NCBI GenBank assembly: GCA_002372315.1
Contig: DFFU01000004.1
Location: 1-64,000 of the forward strand
Length of the DNA: 64,000 bases
Reading direction: 5' to 3'
Origin: Alphaproteobacteria bacterium UBA3768
Lineage (GTDB): Bacteria > Pseudomonadota > Alphaproteobacteria > CAAHEQ01 > UBA3637
Of the stretch, positions 1 through 6,404 are shown piece after piece; the stretch's first letter is position 1; the number at the start of each line of letters is the position of its first letter. Below the pieces are notes generated by a model that was not told the origin of the DNA, made no database searches, and saw only the letters and a list, made by a program, of their open reading frames with translations. Made by a program: the position numbers and the translations under genes.

Positions 1-22
1 CTACCAATTCCGCCACCTGGGC
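1..22 (-). tRNA. tRNA-Leu, 5' end only (cut by window edge)
   Basis: Read on the minus strand, the first 22 bases give the typical start of a bacterial tRNA-Leu: the acceptor strand GCCCAGG, then TGGCGGAAT and TGGTAG of the D arm. The 5' end of the tRNA is at position 22 and the rest lies left of the window, so the anticodon is not visible. The Leu assignment rests on the characteristic GTGGCGGAATTGGTAG start. Confidence 0.85.
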
Positions 23-138
23 AACAACCGTTATTCTATCCGATATGCAAAAAAAAGTCAAGAAAATTTCAAATTCTATACCACTAATAAAAGAGGGGCT
101 TCCAAAGTTGTTATGTAGTAAATATTTTATCAGAATCT

Positions 139-1149
139 TTAAAGTGTTTTTGATAAGCACATTGCTTTACTTTGAATAAGTGCCATTTGTTTTTTTAGCC
201 AAGTGCAATTTTCATCTGTACACTTGTCTATTTCTCGCCACAATCCTGGTTCACGTGAAGGGGAATACTTGGAATCTTTTGAAATGCTTTCTCGCAACTT
301 AGTTTTAATTTGTTCGGGTGATAGAGTAGGCTTTTTCTGAGTTAAAATTGCAGATTCCATCAGGCACTGCCGAACTGTGTTTCGTCTAGAGTTGTTCTTC
401 GTTGTGCATTCTTCCTTCATTTTTTCAAGATTACCTTGACGAAGAGCTTTTTTAAAATTTGGGAAATTCTTTGAAGCCCCATAGCCTGTGTCACCTAAAT
501 TGTACACAAGATCTACTACAACTAATCGTGCGGAGGGTGGCAATTTCAGTAAATCCGCTGAATGCAAATCAAAGGTTTTTTGAATACAAGCATCAATTGC
601 GCATTTTGTGGCTTTTTCCAATGTTCTTTTATTTGGAATCCAAAGCAGTGGCTGTGCCCATCTTTCCGTATTTGATGGTGGGCATTCTTCTGTAAAATCC
701 TTTAATTTTACCTGCTCAACACTTTCAATATTTGGATAAGATTCACATACTTTTGGATTAGCCCAATTTGCATTTGCAATTTTTTGTAATTCTCTTGTAT
801 CCAACACAAATGTACCATTTTTATTTTTTCTACCCAAAGTGAGAGAACAATTTTCTTTAGGGACAATTTTTATGCCAATTTCGTTGCCCAATTCATTTTC
901 AAAATCTTTAAAATGAACACCACAGGCAATTGCTGAATATCCCTTATCTTCATATGCAAACGGCATAACACCCTCTAAATGTTCACACAGAGGGGTATAT
1001 AGTTGCGCTAATTTTTCTTTTTCAGAAAGTGGCTTCTTTGTGTCTGTGGTTGGCATTTTTGACTGTGCTGCAACGCCTACAGAAGGAACAGCTAGTACTG
1101 CTAAAAACCCTGTAAGACCTTTTAAAAAATTGCGCCTCGTTACATCCAT
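139..1149 (-). CDS. Tat-exported lysozyme-like protein (GH24 / T4 lysozyme fold)
   Basis: A 336-residue protein with a twin-arginine signal peptide (RRNFLKG at 5-11, hydrophobic stretch to about 28), so probably exported folded. Residues about 50-80 resemble the phage T4 lysozyme active-site region: E59 and D68 have the same spacing as catalytic E11 and D20, followed by GYSAIACGVH in place of the usual GYxTIGxGH. The catalytic Thr therefore appears to be Ala (A73). A later VYNLGDTGYGASKNF segment and an RRNTVRQCLM segment match the second half of GH24 endolysins. A long insert separates the two halves. It likely acts on periplasmic peptidoglycan, or only binds it if the missing residue matters. 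The start has GGAG upstream. It follows the cupin gene by 12 bases and is probably co-transcribed with it. Confidence 0.7.
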   Translation of the reverse strand: MDVTRRNFLKGLTGFLAVLAVPSVGVAAQSKMPTTDTKKPLSEKEKLAQLYTPLCEHLEGVMPFAYEDKGYSAIACGVHFKDFENELGNEIGIKIVPKENCSLTLGRKNKNGTFVLDTRELQKIANANWANPKVCESYPNIESVEQVKLKDFTEECPPSNTERWAQPLLWIPNKRTLEKATKCAIDACIQKTFDLHSADLLKLPPSARLVVVDLVYNLGDTGYGASKNFPNFKKALRQGNLEKMKEECTTKNNSRRNTVRQCLMESAILTQKKPTLSPEQIKTKLRESISKDSKYSPSREPGLWREIDKCTDENCTWLKKQMALIQSKAMCLSKTL

Positions 1150-1161
1150 AATGCAATCTCC

Positions 1162-1524
1162 TTATATTCTTCCATATTCATCTTCATAGCGTTGAATGTC
1201 GTTTTCATCTAGTGTATCACCTGTTTGAACCTCAATAAAAACAACGGGAACATCTGTTTTGTTTTCCATACGATGCTTTTGGCGCTTTTGAATATAAATA
1301 TGTTTATCTTGATTCATATCTGTAATCTTCTCGTCTAATGTAACAGTTCCTATTCCAGATACAATCACCCAATGCTCTGAGCGAAATTCATGAGACTGTA
1401 GGGATAACTTTTGATGAGGATTCACGATAATGCGTTTAACAATATAATTTGAACCAATAGCCAAAACTTCCCATGTTCCCCAAGGGCGTTCACCCATTTC
1501 ACCAACTTTATAATTAACAGACAT
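1162..1524 (-). CDS. Stand-alone cupin, mannose-6-phosphate isomerase type II C-terminal domain
   Basis: A 120-residue protein corresponding to the C-terminal cupin of ManC/AlgA-type bifunctional mannose-1-P guanylyltransferase / phosphomannose isomerases. The family landmarks are RPWGTWEVL near the start, KLSLQSHEFRSEHW with the metal-binding His/Glu residues, a GTVTLD strand, a KHRMENK second His motif and the closing FIEVQTGD..DENDIQRYEDEYGR. The nucleotidyltransferase half is absent, so it is either a free isomerase or a sugar-binding cupin. The start is preceded by AAGGAGG. It leads a two-gene unit with the lysozyme-like gene. The exact substrate cannot be told from sequence. Confidence 0.85.
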   Translation of the reverse strand: MSVNYKVGEMGERPWGTWEVLAIGSNYIVKRIIVNPHQKLSLQSHEFRSEHWVIVSGIGTVTLDEKITDMNQDKHIYIQKRQKHRMENKTDVPVVFIEVQTGDTLDENDIQRYEDEYGRI

Positions 1525-1547
1525 AAAACCTCCTTATCATATATCCT

Positions 1548-1576
1548 ATGCTACCACTTTATAGTCTGGAAATCAA
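1548..1576 (-). promoter_or_regulatory. Promoter of cupin-lysozyme unit
   Basis: On the minus strand TTGATT (1571-1576) is followed after 17 bases by TAGCAT (1548-1553), about 20 bases upstream of the cupin start. It diverges from the tRNA-Val promoter. Confidence 0.45.
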
Positions 1577-1604
1577 GTAAAAATAAAAATAATTATTTTT
1601 TGCG

Positions 1605-1633
1605 TTGACATCTTTAAAAAAGTTTGATATATT
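1605..1633 (+). promoter_or_regulatory. Promoter of tRNA-Val
   Basis: TTGACA at 1605-1610 and TATATT at 1628-1633 with a 17-base spacer, ending 9 bases before the tRNA. This is a near-consensus sigma-70 promoter. Confidence 0.75.
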
Positions 1634-1642
1634 ATAGGTGTC

Positions 1643-1719
1643 GGATGTGTAGCTCAGGTGGTTAGAGCGTTACGTTGACATCGTAAAGGTCGCAAGTTCG
1701 AGTCTTGCCACATCCACCA
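1643..1719 (+). tRNA. tRNA-Val (GAC)
   Basis: A full cloverleaf can be drawn. The acceptor stem GGATGTG pairs with CACATCC, D stem GCTC/GAGC is present, anticodon stem TTACG/CGTAA holds the loop TTGACAT with anticodon GAC, T stem GCAAG/CTTGC follows, and CCA is encoded. Its last 17 bases (1703-1719) recur at 5031-5047, marking it as the target of an integrated island. Confidence 0.95.
1703..1719 (+). repeat. Left attachment-site copy (attL) in tRNA-Val 3' end
   Basis: TCTTGCCACATCCACCA is identical to 5031-5047. The copies flank about 3.3 kb of accessory DNA. The left copy completes the tRNA, as expected for integration by a tyrosine recombinase into a tRNA 3' end. Confidence 0.8.
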
Positions 1720-1731
1720 TTTATAAAATAA

Positions 1732-1756
1732 CGCCTTGTTTATCAAGGCTTTTTTT
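1732..1756 (+). terminator. Terminator behind tRNA-Val (island-borne)
   Basis: GCCTTG/CAAGGC stem with TTTAT loop, then a run of T residues. It lies immediately inside the island. Confidence 0.75.
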
Positions 1757-1767
1757 ATACCTGAACC

Positions 1768-1819
1768 TTGGAAATTTCGCTTGGCCACAGGGGTTGGCCA
1801 CAAACCTTGGACACAAACC
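1768..1819. repeat. Four tandem 13-bp iteron-like units near island left end
   Basis: Units begin at 1768, 1781, 1794 and 1807, exactly 13 bp apart, each starting TTGG. The last three read TTGGCCACAGGGG, TTGGCCACAAACC and TTGGACACAAACC, and the first is degenerate. The spacing suggests protein binding sites, such as recombinase arm sites or a replication-type iteron. The role is inferred. Confidence 0.6.
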
Positions 1820-1973
1820 CACCTGTGACACATGCTTTTTATGGCTAGTTTTCAGCATTATCTGGCTGTTATAAAACACTTTCATCACCCCCTTTCATCG
1901 GACACTTTTTGCCATGAACTTTTTGAACACATTTAATCCATTTGGACGTTTGCTTTTTTTGCCAATTTAACAT

Positions 1974-2204
1974 TTAGGGATGATCTCTATGACGATTGAC
2001 CAAAGTGCTTTTGGAAGATATATCCCCTCCCAAATTGATTAGTCGTTCTATTTCGGTTGCCTTTTTAAAAACAGTCATGGCATATAAAAAGGGGGTATTG
2101 CCAAACGGGTCATAAGCACCGTTTAAGTTTCCACCCAAATGTACCAGTCGTTCAATTTCTCTCCAACTCCTTTCGTTAATTGCTTTTAATAGACCTTTTG
2201 TCAT
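1974..2204 (-). CDS. Small ankyrin-repeat-like protein
   Basis: A protein of about 76 residues. ATG at 2204 overlaps the TGA stop of the upstream gene (ATGA), which indicates translational coupling and decides the start; an in-frame ATG at 2222 would overlap the upstream gene further. The segments LLKAINERSWREIERLVHLGGNLN and GNTPFLYAM..EIERLINLGGDIS follow the ankyrin pattern (aI..gd...v+.Ll..GadvN, then G.TPL..A), giving about two repeats. It ends in a short His/Arg-rich tail that may be truncated. It is the last gene of the island operon with the 143-residue and DUF6876-like genes. A protein-protein contact role is inferred. Confidence 0.55.
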   Translation of the reverse strand: MTKGLLKAINERSWREIERLVHLGGNLNGAYDPFGNTPFLYAMTVFKKATEIERLINLGGDISSKSTLVNRHRDHP

Positions 2205-2632
2205 TTCACCAAGTCTTTCCATCTTGTCTCCTTTTGTAAGTCTCTTTTTGATTTATTTATGTAATCAATCTGTTCCCGATTCATGTGGAACTTATGTTTC
2301 TTAAAGACCTCAAAAATATACAAAATGGTATCTGGTTTCAGTTTATCCAACATCCGAAACAGGTATACCAAATCCGCAGGTCTGTTCAGATGTAAAGCGT
2401 GGTATTTGTACTTGAATAAAAGTGTTAGCATCTCATCCCAATTCGGTTCACAGAATTGAAACACCCATGCCATCGGTTGATTGTTAAAAGACTTATCAAT
2501 ATCCGCACCTTTTAATAAAACTTCCACCATTTCCATATCTGGATGAAAAGTTGAAAATTGGGATAGGGGAGTTTCCTCTTTCTTACAATCAGGTTTTCCT
2601 AATATTGCTTCTTTGATTTCTTCTTTATTCAT
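2201..2632 (-). CDS. Ankyrin-like hypothetical protein of the island operon
   Basis: 143 residues from the ATG at 2632, which lies one base after the stop of the DUF6876-like gene and has GGAG upstream. An in-frame open stretch extends to 2743 but lies inside the upstream gene and has no ribosome site. Helical segments such as MEMVEVLLKGADIDKSFNN and WDEMLTLLFKYKYHALHLN look like divergent ankyrin repeats (v.vLL..GadI...). No catalytic motif is visible. It is translationally coupled on both sides, so the three small proteins are probably made together. Function unknown. Confidence 0.6.
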   Translation of the reverse strand: MNKEEIKEAILGKPDCKKEETPLSQFSTFHPDMEMVEVLLKGADIDKSFNNQPMAWVFQFCEPNWDEMLTLLFKYKYHALHLNRPADLVYLFRMLDKLKPDTILYIFEVFKKHKFHMNREQIDYINKSKRDLQKETRWKDLVK

Positions 2633-2633
2633 A

Positions 2634-3002
2634 TTAATATTCTCCATTCCAGAAAAATACATTATTTTCGTAAAAGAACCGCCATTCTCCCTTTGGGCAA
2701 TCAGTGTAGGGAATGACTTGCTTATAACGGATTTTGGTTCCATCCTTAAATGTAATCACAGCGACATTATCGGTTTTCACTTTTAGTTTAACGGCAGATA
2801 AACCCTCGTTTATCTCTGGCTTTGTTTTGACAATACTATTTACAATATCCAAAAGCCAATAGGCTTCTGCAATATCACAAAAAATCTTTACACCATCCGT
2901 GTATTTGAATGCCAAATGTGGACTGGTGTAGTAATTTTCTGTTCCATTACAGAACATCAATTTTTCAATGAGTTTTAATCTTTTTTCTTCAATATCTTGC
3001 AT
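2634..3002 (-). CDS. DUF6876-like protein
   Basis: 122 residues from the ATG at 3002, chosen for the AAAGGA nine bases upstream; an upstream in-frame ATG at 3107 has no such site. FCNGTENYYTSPHLAFKYTDG, AEAYWLLDIVNS and the closing YKQVIPYTDCP..EWRFFYENNVF match the pattern I recall for the DUF6876 family of plasmids, phages and islands (F.GTE.YY, TDGVK, AYWLLD, YTDFP). The function of that family is unknown. First gene of a coupled three-gene island operon. Confidence 0.65.
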   Translation of the reverse strand: MQDIEEKRLKLIEKLMFCNGTENYYTSPHLAFKYTDGVKIFCDIAEAYWLLDIVNSIVKTKPEINEGLSAVKLKVKTDNVAVITFKDGTKIRYKQVIPYTDCPKGEWRFFYENNVFFWNGEY

Positions 3003-3076
3003 AGTATATTCCTTTCTGTTTTCCCCTTGGGGCTCGGGACTATACAGCCGATTTTTGAAAAAGCCAAGCCTTTTTT

Positions 3077-3114
3077 TAAAAAAATTAAACCCTCTGTAAA
3101 ATTGCAAAGGGTTT
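3077..3114 (-). terminator. Terminator of the Fic gene
   Basis: On the minus strand AAACCCT (3108-3114) pairs with AGGGTTT (3087-3093), followed by AA and a run of T residues. It separates the fic gene from the small-gene operon downstream. Confidence 0.65.
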
Positions 3115-3159
3115 AAAACTGTTATCCCAATTAACTGGAAAATCTTTCGGATTATTTTG

Positions 3160-4254
3160 CTAATTATCGCTAACCATCAGATTTTCAAATTGTTGAGATA
3201 GACTATATGTCCTGTTTTTCTTAGCCTGATTGGCAATTTTTAGGAATCCATCAGCGGTCCATTTTCTAAGTAAAATGCGTGCAGATTGTTCAGAAATTCC
3301 CATGTATCCTGCCAGTTGTCCAGAGGTTATTTCTTTATATTCCACAAACAACTCCAATGCTTTGCGTTGCTTGATATCTAACTCTCTGAGCAAGGGGGAT
3401 TTATCTACCGTAAATCCTTTTTTGATTTCTTCTTCGGCTTTTATAGACACTTTTTCAAAACTTTCTGCCACGCCTTTGATGAAGTATTCCAACCATCCTG
3501 ATAAATCCGCTTCATGCCGCCCTTCATAGTAATTGTGATGCGGATGTGTTGCTAAAGCGGTATAATAACTGGATAAATCCTTGGCGTAGTATTCTTCCAA
3601 AGAATAAATGCCCTTTAATCCATAACCAAACTTCCTCATTAAAAAACTGGTAATTAAACGAGCCGTCCGACCGTTCCCATCAAAGTATGGATGGATGGTT
3701 ACGAACTGATAGTGAACCAGTCCTGCAACAACAGGTGTCGGCAAAGTATCAATATTTTCTTTAACCCAAGTAACCATGTCCTTCATAAACACGGGAACAT
3801 CTTTGGCTTCAGGGGGCAAATAGACTAAAGCACCACTTACACTGTCATAAATGGCATTTTGTGTTTCTCGATAAGGAATAATCTTTTTTTGCCCCTCAAT
3901 CAAAGTATGTGTCTTTTGAATAAAGGCTTCAGTAAATATCCCACCTTCTTCCAAATATTTTTCCATATAGTTCAAGGCGTCATAATAGGCTTTCACTTCC
4001 TTTTCATCCCGTTGATGGTATGTCTCTGCCTTTTTCGCCATCGTATGCAAGGTTCTTTCAACCTGTTCCATGGAGAGACGATTTCCCTCAATCTTTGTAG
4101 AATAGTGAACAGAGGACACCTTGGCGGTATTATGTAAAGAGTTCAATAGGACAGGGGATAGAGGTTTGTTCTCAAACGCTTCCTTCACTTGTTCAATGCG
4201 GGTTAAATTGGATAAAATTTCTTTCGTAATCGTATATTTTGGTTGCCAAGTCAT
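3160..4254 (-). CDS. Fic-domain protein (AMPylator/toxin type, N-terminally autoinhibited)
   Basis: 364 residues. The Fic core motif HPYFDGNGR lies at 188-196 with the catalytic His (H188) and anion-binding loop intact, so the enzyme should be able to transfer AMP from ATP to a hydroxyl side chain. An inhibitory helix motif SxxxEG (S52-E56-G57) sits N-terminal to the core, as in class II Fic proteins that silence themselves without a separate antitoxin. The N-terminal Fic_N-like region and a C-terminal winged helix (about 290-350, SGQLAGYMGISEQSARILL) match the common Fic-wHTH architecture, which may also bind DNA. The start has AGGAGGAATTATC before ATG. It lies alone in the tRNA-Val island behind a strong promoter. 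The target is unknown. Confidence 0.92.
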   Translation of the reverse strand: MTWQPKYTITKEILSNLTRIEQVKEAFENKPLSPVLLNSLHNTAKVSSVHYSTKIEGNRLSMEQVERTLHTMAKKAETYHQRDEKEVKAYYDALNYMEKYLEEGGIFTEAFIQKTHTLIEGQKKIIPYRETQNAIYDSVSGALVYLPPEAKDVPVFMKDMVTWVKENIDTLPTPVVAGLVHYQFVTIHPYFDGNGRTARLITSFLMRKFGYGLKGIYSLEEYYAKDLSSYYTALATHPHHNYYEGRHEADLSGWLEYFIKGVAESFEKVSIKAEEEIKKGFTVDKSPLLRELDIKQRKALELFVEYKEITSGQLAGYMGISEQSARILLRKWTADGFLKIANQAKKNRTYSLSQQFENLMVSDN

Positions 4255-4280
4255 GATAATTCCTCCTTAAATATATCGTT

Positions 4281-4309
4281 ATTATAACATTAAATTATCA
4301 TTAAATCAA
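4281..4309 (-). promoter_or_regulatory. Promoter of the Fic gene
   Basis: Minus strand TTGATT (4304-4309), 17-base spacer, TATAAT (4281-4286), about 27 bases before the ATG. Confidence 0.75.
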
Positions 4310-4390
4310 GAAAAAAAGATATAAAAAATTGTTAGATTCCATTATTAAATCGTTACAGAATAAATACATTAAGACAAATAAGGAGACCTA

Positions 4391-4825
4391 ATGATATTGA
4401 ACTTTGATGACATTGCCAAAAGAATGTCTGAAATAAAAAGAAACCTGAATACCCCAGAACGAACCGTGCCCCCAGCACCAGAACATAATAAATCTATAGA
4501 TGATGAGGTAGCAGACGAACTGAAAGACCCCCGTAATCAAGAGCAAACGGAGGATGCCCAATTTATAACAAAATGCTACAAATATTTAAAGAAATTAAAA
4601 TACGTTGACAGCCAGTATCAATTTTCAGAACAGTTTTTAAATAAAAATAAGTATTACTACGGAATGATAATATGTGAGCAACGTCATCCCTCAATAGACT
4701 GTGTCCATAATCTAATAAGGAACATCTCGGATTTGAATGATGGTGTTACGAAACGCCTGTATCTTGACCGACTTTATCAAGAGGGGCAGGACATCATCAC
4801 AAGAAGACTTTTGAAATATCTATGA
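4391..4825 (+). CDS. Orphan hypothetical protein of the island
   Basis: 144 residues, preceded by AAGGAG at the right distance. No recognisable domain. It has a charged N-terminal third (Pro/Glu/Asp-rich, probably disordered, about 18-55) and a helical C-terminal part rich in Tyr, Lys and Leu (KCYKYLKKLKYVDSQYQF; CVHNLIRNISDL). No signal peptide or membrane segment, so probably cytoplasmic. It is transcribed away from fic and is the rightmost gene of the island; this is where an excisionase or small regulator might be expected, but no helix-turn-helix is evident. Confidence 0.7.
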   Translation: MILNFDDIAKRMSEIKRNLNTPERTVPPAPEHNKSIDDEVADELKDPRNQEQTEDAQFITKCYKYLKKLKYVDSQYQFSEQFLNKNKYYYGMIICEQRHPSIDCVHNLIRNISDLNDGVTKRLYLDRLYQEGQDIITRRLLKYL

Positions 4826-5030
4826 CAAGTGCCTTTTTGCCCAACCTGTGTTTCCATGACGGATGTCCAAAATACAGTTTTATCCTTATGTAAAATTACC
4901 CCCAAAATACATCAAGAAATTTGTTCACTCATCACCCCTATCCATCCCCTGGGCACTTTCTGAAAAACCCAAAAAATCACCAAAAAATTTTTCAAATGAT
5001 CCAGTGCTTAATTTGAGCCACCCCCTAGGC

Positions 5031-5047
5031 TCTTGCCACATCCACCA
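5031..5047 (+). repeat. Right attachment-site copy (attR)
   Basis: Identical 17 bases to the tRNA-Val 3' end, including the CCA. No tRNA body precedes it. Confidence 0.8.
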
Positions 5048-5054
5048 AGATTAG

Positions 5055-5082
5055 AAGCCACTCTGTTTAGGGTGGCTTTTTT
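5055..5082 (+). terminator. Probable original tRNA-Val terminator
   Basis: AGCCAC pairs with GTGGCT, then six T residues, 8 bases after attR. Its position suggests it served tRNA-Val before the island inserted. Confidence 0.65.
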
Positions 5083-5236
5083 ATATTTCGCAACACATTC
5101 GGTGGCAAGGGACACAATGTATCCAACAGACAGGACGCCGAAGGTGATCCCGAGTATACGAGGGATAAAATGTGCGCCAGTCAATTTACATTGTTGAGGG
5201 GCGAAAAAACGAAACTTTCCGCAAATTATCAAACTC

Positions 5237-6184
5237 TTAACTTCTTTGTCTTCTTGTTAAGATTGCATTTCCAATTTTTGTTTTTGAATGTTTTGCTACA
5301 CGTTCAATCGGCATCATTTCCTTAGCAAAATAGGTGTCTAAATAATGCTTCATAAATGTTTTTGAAAAATCGCCGTCATATTTTTTCTTTGTGTCAAATT
5401 GAATGCCGGTAAATAAACATTTTTTAGCAATCATCCAACCACTTTTATCCACCAGCCATTCTATTGGTTGGACCTCAACCCAATAAGGTTTTCCGTCTTT
5501 TACCTGTTCCCTTGTAGATAGCGTGCTATACTGGCTGTCTGAAGGACGTCCAAGGACACGGATATACCTTTTACCATCCATTTCATATTCGGGGAAGGAC
5601 TTGGCCTTAAAAGGCGTATCACAATCTTCTGGATCAACTGAATCAAATGTGTATTTTTTCCCAGTCGGACGAAGAGATTTTAGAGCATGTAATCTTTCTA
5701 ATTTTTCGCTGGTGCGCTCATCAGCAACCTTTTGCGGGTATTGGCCATATTCCGCTACGCAGATTCCAACGTTAGTCCGAGCATTGCTCGGGCTGATTTT
5801 AGATGCCTCCGATGGAGGCAACGCGGGTCGCGCCGAGGGTCCACGACGAAACGCGGGATAGCCGCTCCCTTTCTTACATCCGAACTCATCACAGAGGCAA
5901 TGCACGTCCTCATCTCTATAAGTGCGACGCACGTCCCCCTCCAGATAAATAAAAGAATAAGGAGATGCGGTCCAAGAGATACAAGCTGGCCCGTCATGAG
6001 AAAGAGAAGTATGATCAAGGGGAAAAGTTACCCAACCACCCAATATGATGGCCAGATCTGTTTGCGCAACCTTCCCGCCATAAAGCTCCATAACATCCAG
6101 CGCACCTTTGGGCCACCATCTCTGTTCTTCCTGGTTGCCCCATACCTGCTCTGCCTTCAAAAACGTAAAATCAAGTGCCATCAT
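5237..6184 (-). CDS. Hypothetical protein of a dispersed DUF6273-like family
   Basis: About 315 residues. ATG at 6184 is chosen because AAGGA lies five bases upstream; an ATG at 6190 would overlap it. The C-terminal half (VAEYGQYPQKVADERTS, GKKYTFDSVDPED, KRYIRVLGRP, KPYWVEVQPIEWLVDKSG, KCLFTGIQFD, FMKHYLDTYFAKEM) has the look of proteins I associate with DUF6273-type repeats in gut bacteria (YPQ, WVEVQPIEWLVD, W.A+..L..I.F). No signal peptide. Between the halves, 5757-5880 is GC-rich and carries two perfect hairpins; it encodes a Pro/Ser/Arg-rich linker. Function unknown. It lies alone just outside the tRNA-Val island. Confidence 0.6.
   Translation of the reverse strand: MMALDFTFLKAEQVWGNQEEQRWWPKGALDVMELYGGKVAQTDLAIILGGWVTFPLDHTSLSHDGPACISWTASPYSFIYLEGDVRRTYRDEDVHCLCDEFGCKKGSGYPAFRRGPSARPALPPSEASKISPSNARTNVGICVAEYGQYPQKVADERTSEKLERLHALKSLRPTGKKYTFDSVDPEDCDTPFKAKSFPEYEMDGKRYIRVLGRPSDSQYSTLSTREQVKDGKPYWVEVQPIEWLVDKSGWMIAKKCLFTGIQFDTKKKYDGDFSKTFMKHYLDTYFAKEMMPIERVAKHSKTKIGNAILTRRQRS
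5757..5880. repeat. GC-rich in-frame segment with two hairpins
   Basis: CCGAGCATTGCTCGG (5777-5791) and GCCTCCGATGGAGGC (5806-5820) are perfect inverted repeats with short loops, inside a stretch much richer in G and C than the surrounding gene. This is compatible with an in-frame palindromic insertion or a repeated-family signature. Confidence 0.5.
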
Positions 6185-6354
6185 AAACATCCTTGTTTTG
6201 CTATCAATAGGTCTATTTTACCATAAACAAATAAAAAAAGCAACCTTTTTGATTGCTAATCTTTTACAGCCTTGCGAATTGAGTTGTAATCCGCTCATTT
6301 ACCCCTTGAATTTAAAAATTCTGAGGGAAGAGGTTCTTTTATAACAAAAAACAC

Positions 6355-6383
6355 TGGACATTTAATAAAAATTTTCTTATACT
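6355..6383 (+). promoter_or_regulatory. Promoter of the HPt-like/OmpR/EnvZ unit
   Basis: TGGACA (6355-6360), 17-base spacer, TATACT (6378-6383), 21 bases before the ATG at 6405. Confidence 0.65.
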
Positions 6384-6404
6384 CAAGCTAAAAAGGAGGC
6401 AAAT

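Larger units (their letters stand above)
1720..5047. mobile_element. Small genomic island inserted at tRNA-Val, no integrase
   Basis: The segment lies between two identical 17-bp copies of the tRNA-Val 3' end. It carries four minus-strand genes (DUF6876-like, two ankyrin-like, Fic) and one plus-strand orphan. A terminator sits just inside the left edge, and what looks like the original tRNA terminator sits just outside the right repeat, which supports insertion between tRNA and terminator. No recombinase or excisionase is recognisable, so the island is either a decayed element or a satellite moved by an integrase encoded elsewhere. Confidence 0.7.
4826..5236. other. Intergenic stretch with right island end
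   Basis: No convincing gene. It contains the right attachment repeat and the presumed original tRNA-Val terminator. From about 5090 to 5200 it is a locally GC-richer stretch next to the following gene. Open frames at 4863-5054 (+) and 5008-5232 (-) lack ribosome sites and cross the repeat or terminator. Confidence 0.6.

Noticed and set aside
4863..5054. 63-codon plus-strand frame at the right end of the island
   Set aside because: Runs into the tRNA-derived repeat and has no ribosome site; the residues encoded there are just the tRNA 3' end.
5008..5232. 74-codon minus-strand frame with a hydrophobic stretch
   Set aside because: Crosses the att repeat and the terminator, has no ribosome site, and ends in low-complexity Gly; most likely not a gene, though its GC-richer DNA is noted.
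5732..6226. Open frame of 164 codons on the plus strand
   Set aside because: Antisense to the DUF6273-like gene; no ribosome site and codon use looks like a shadow of the real frame.
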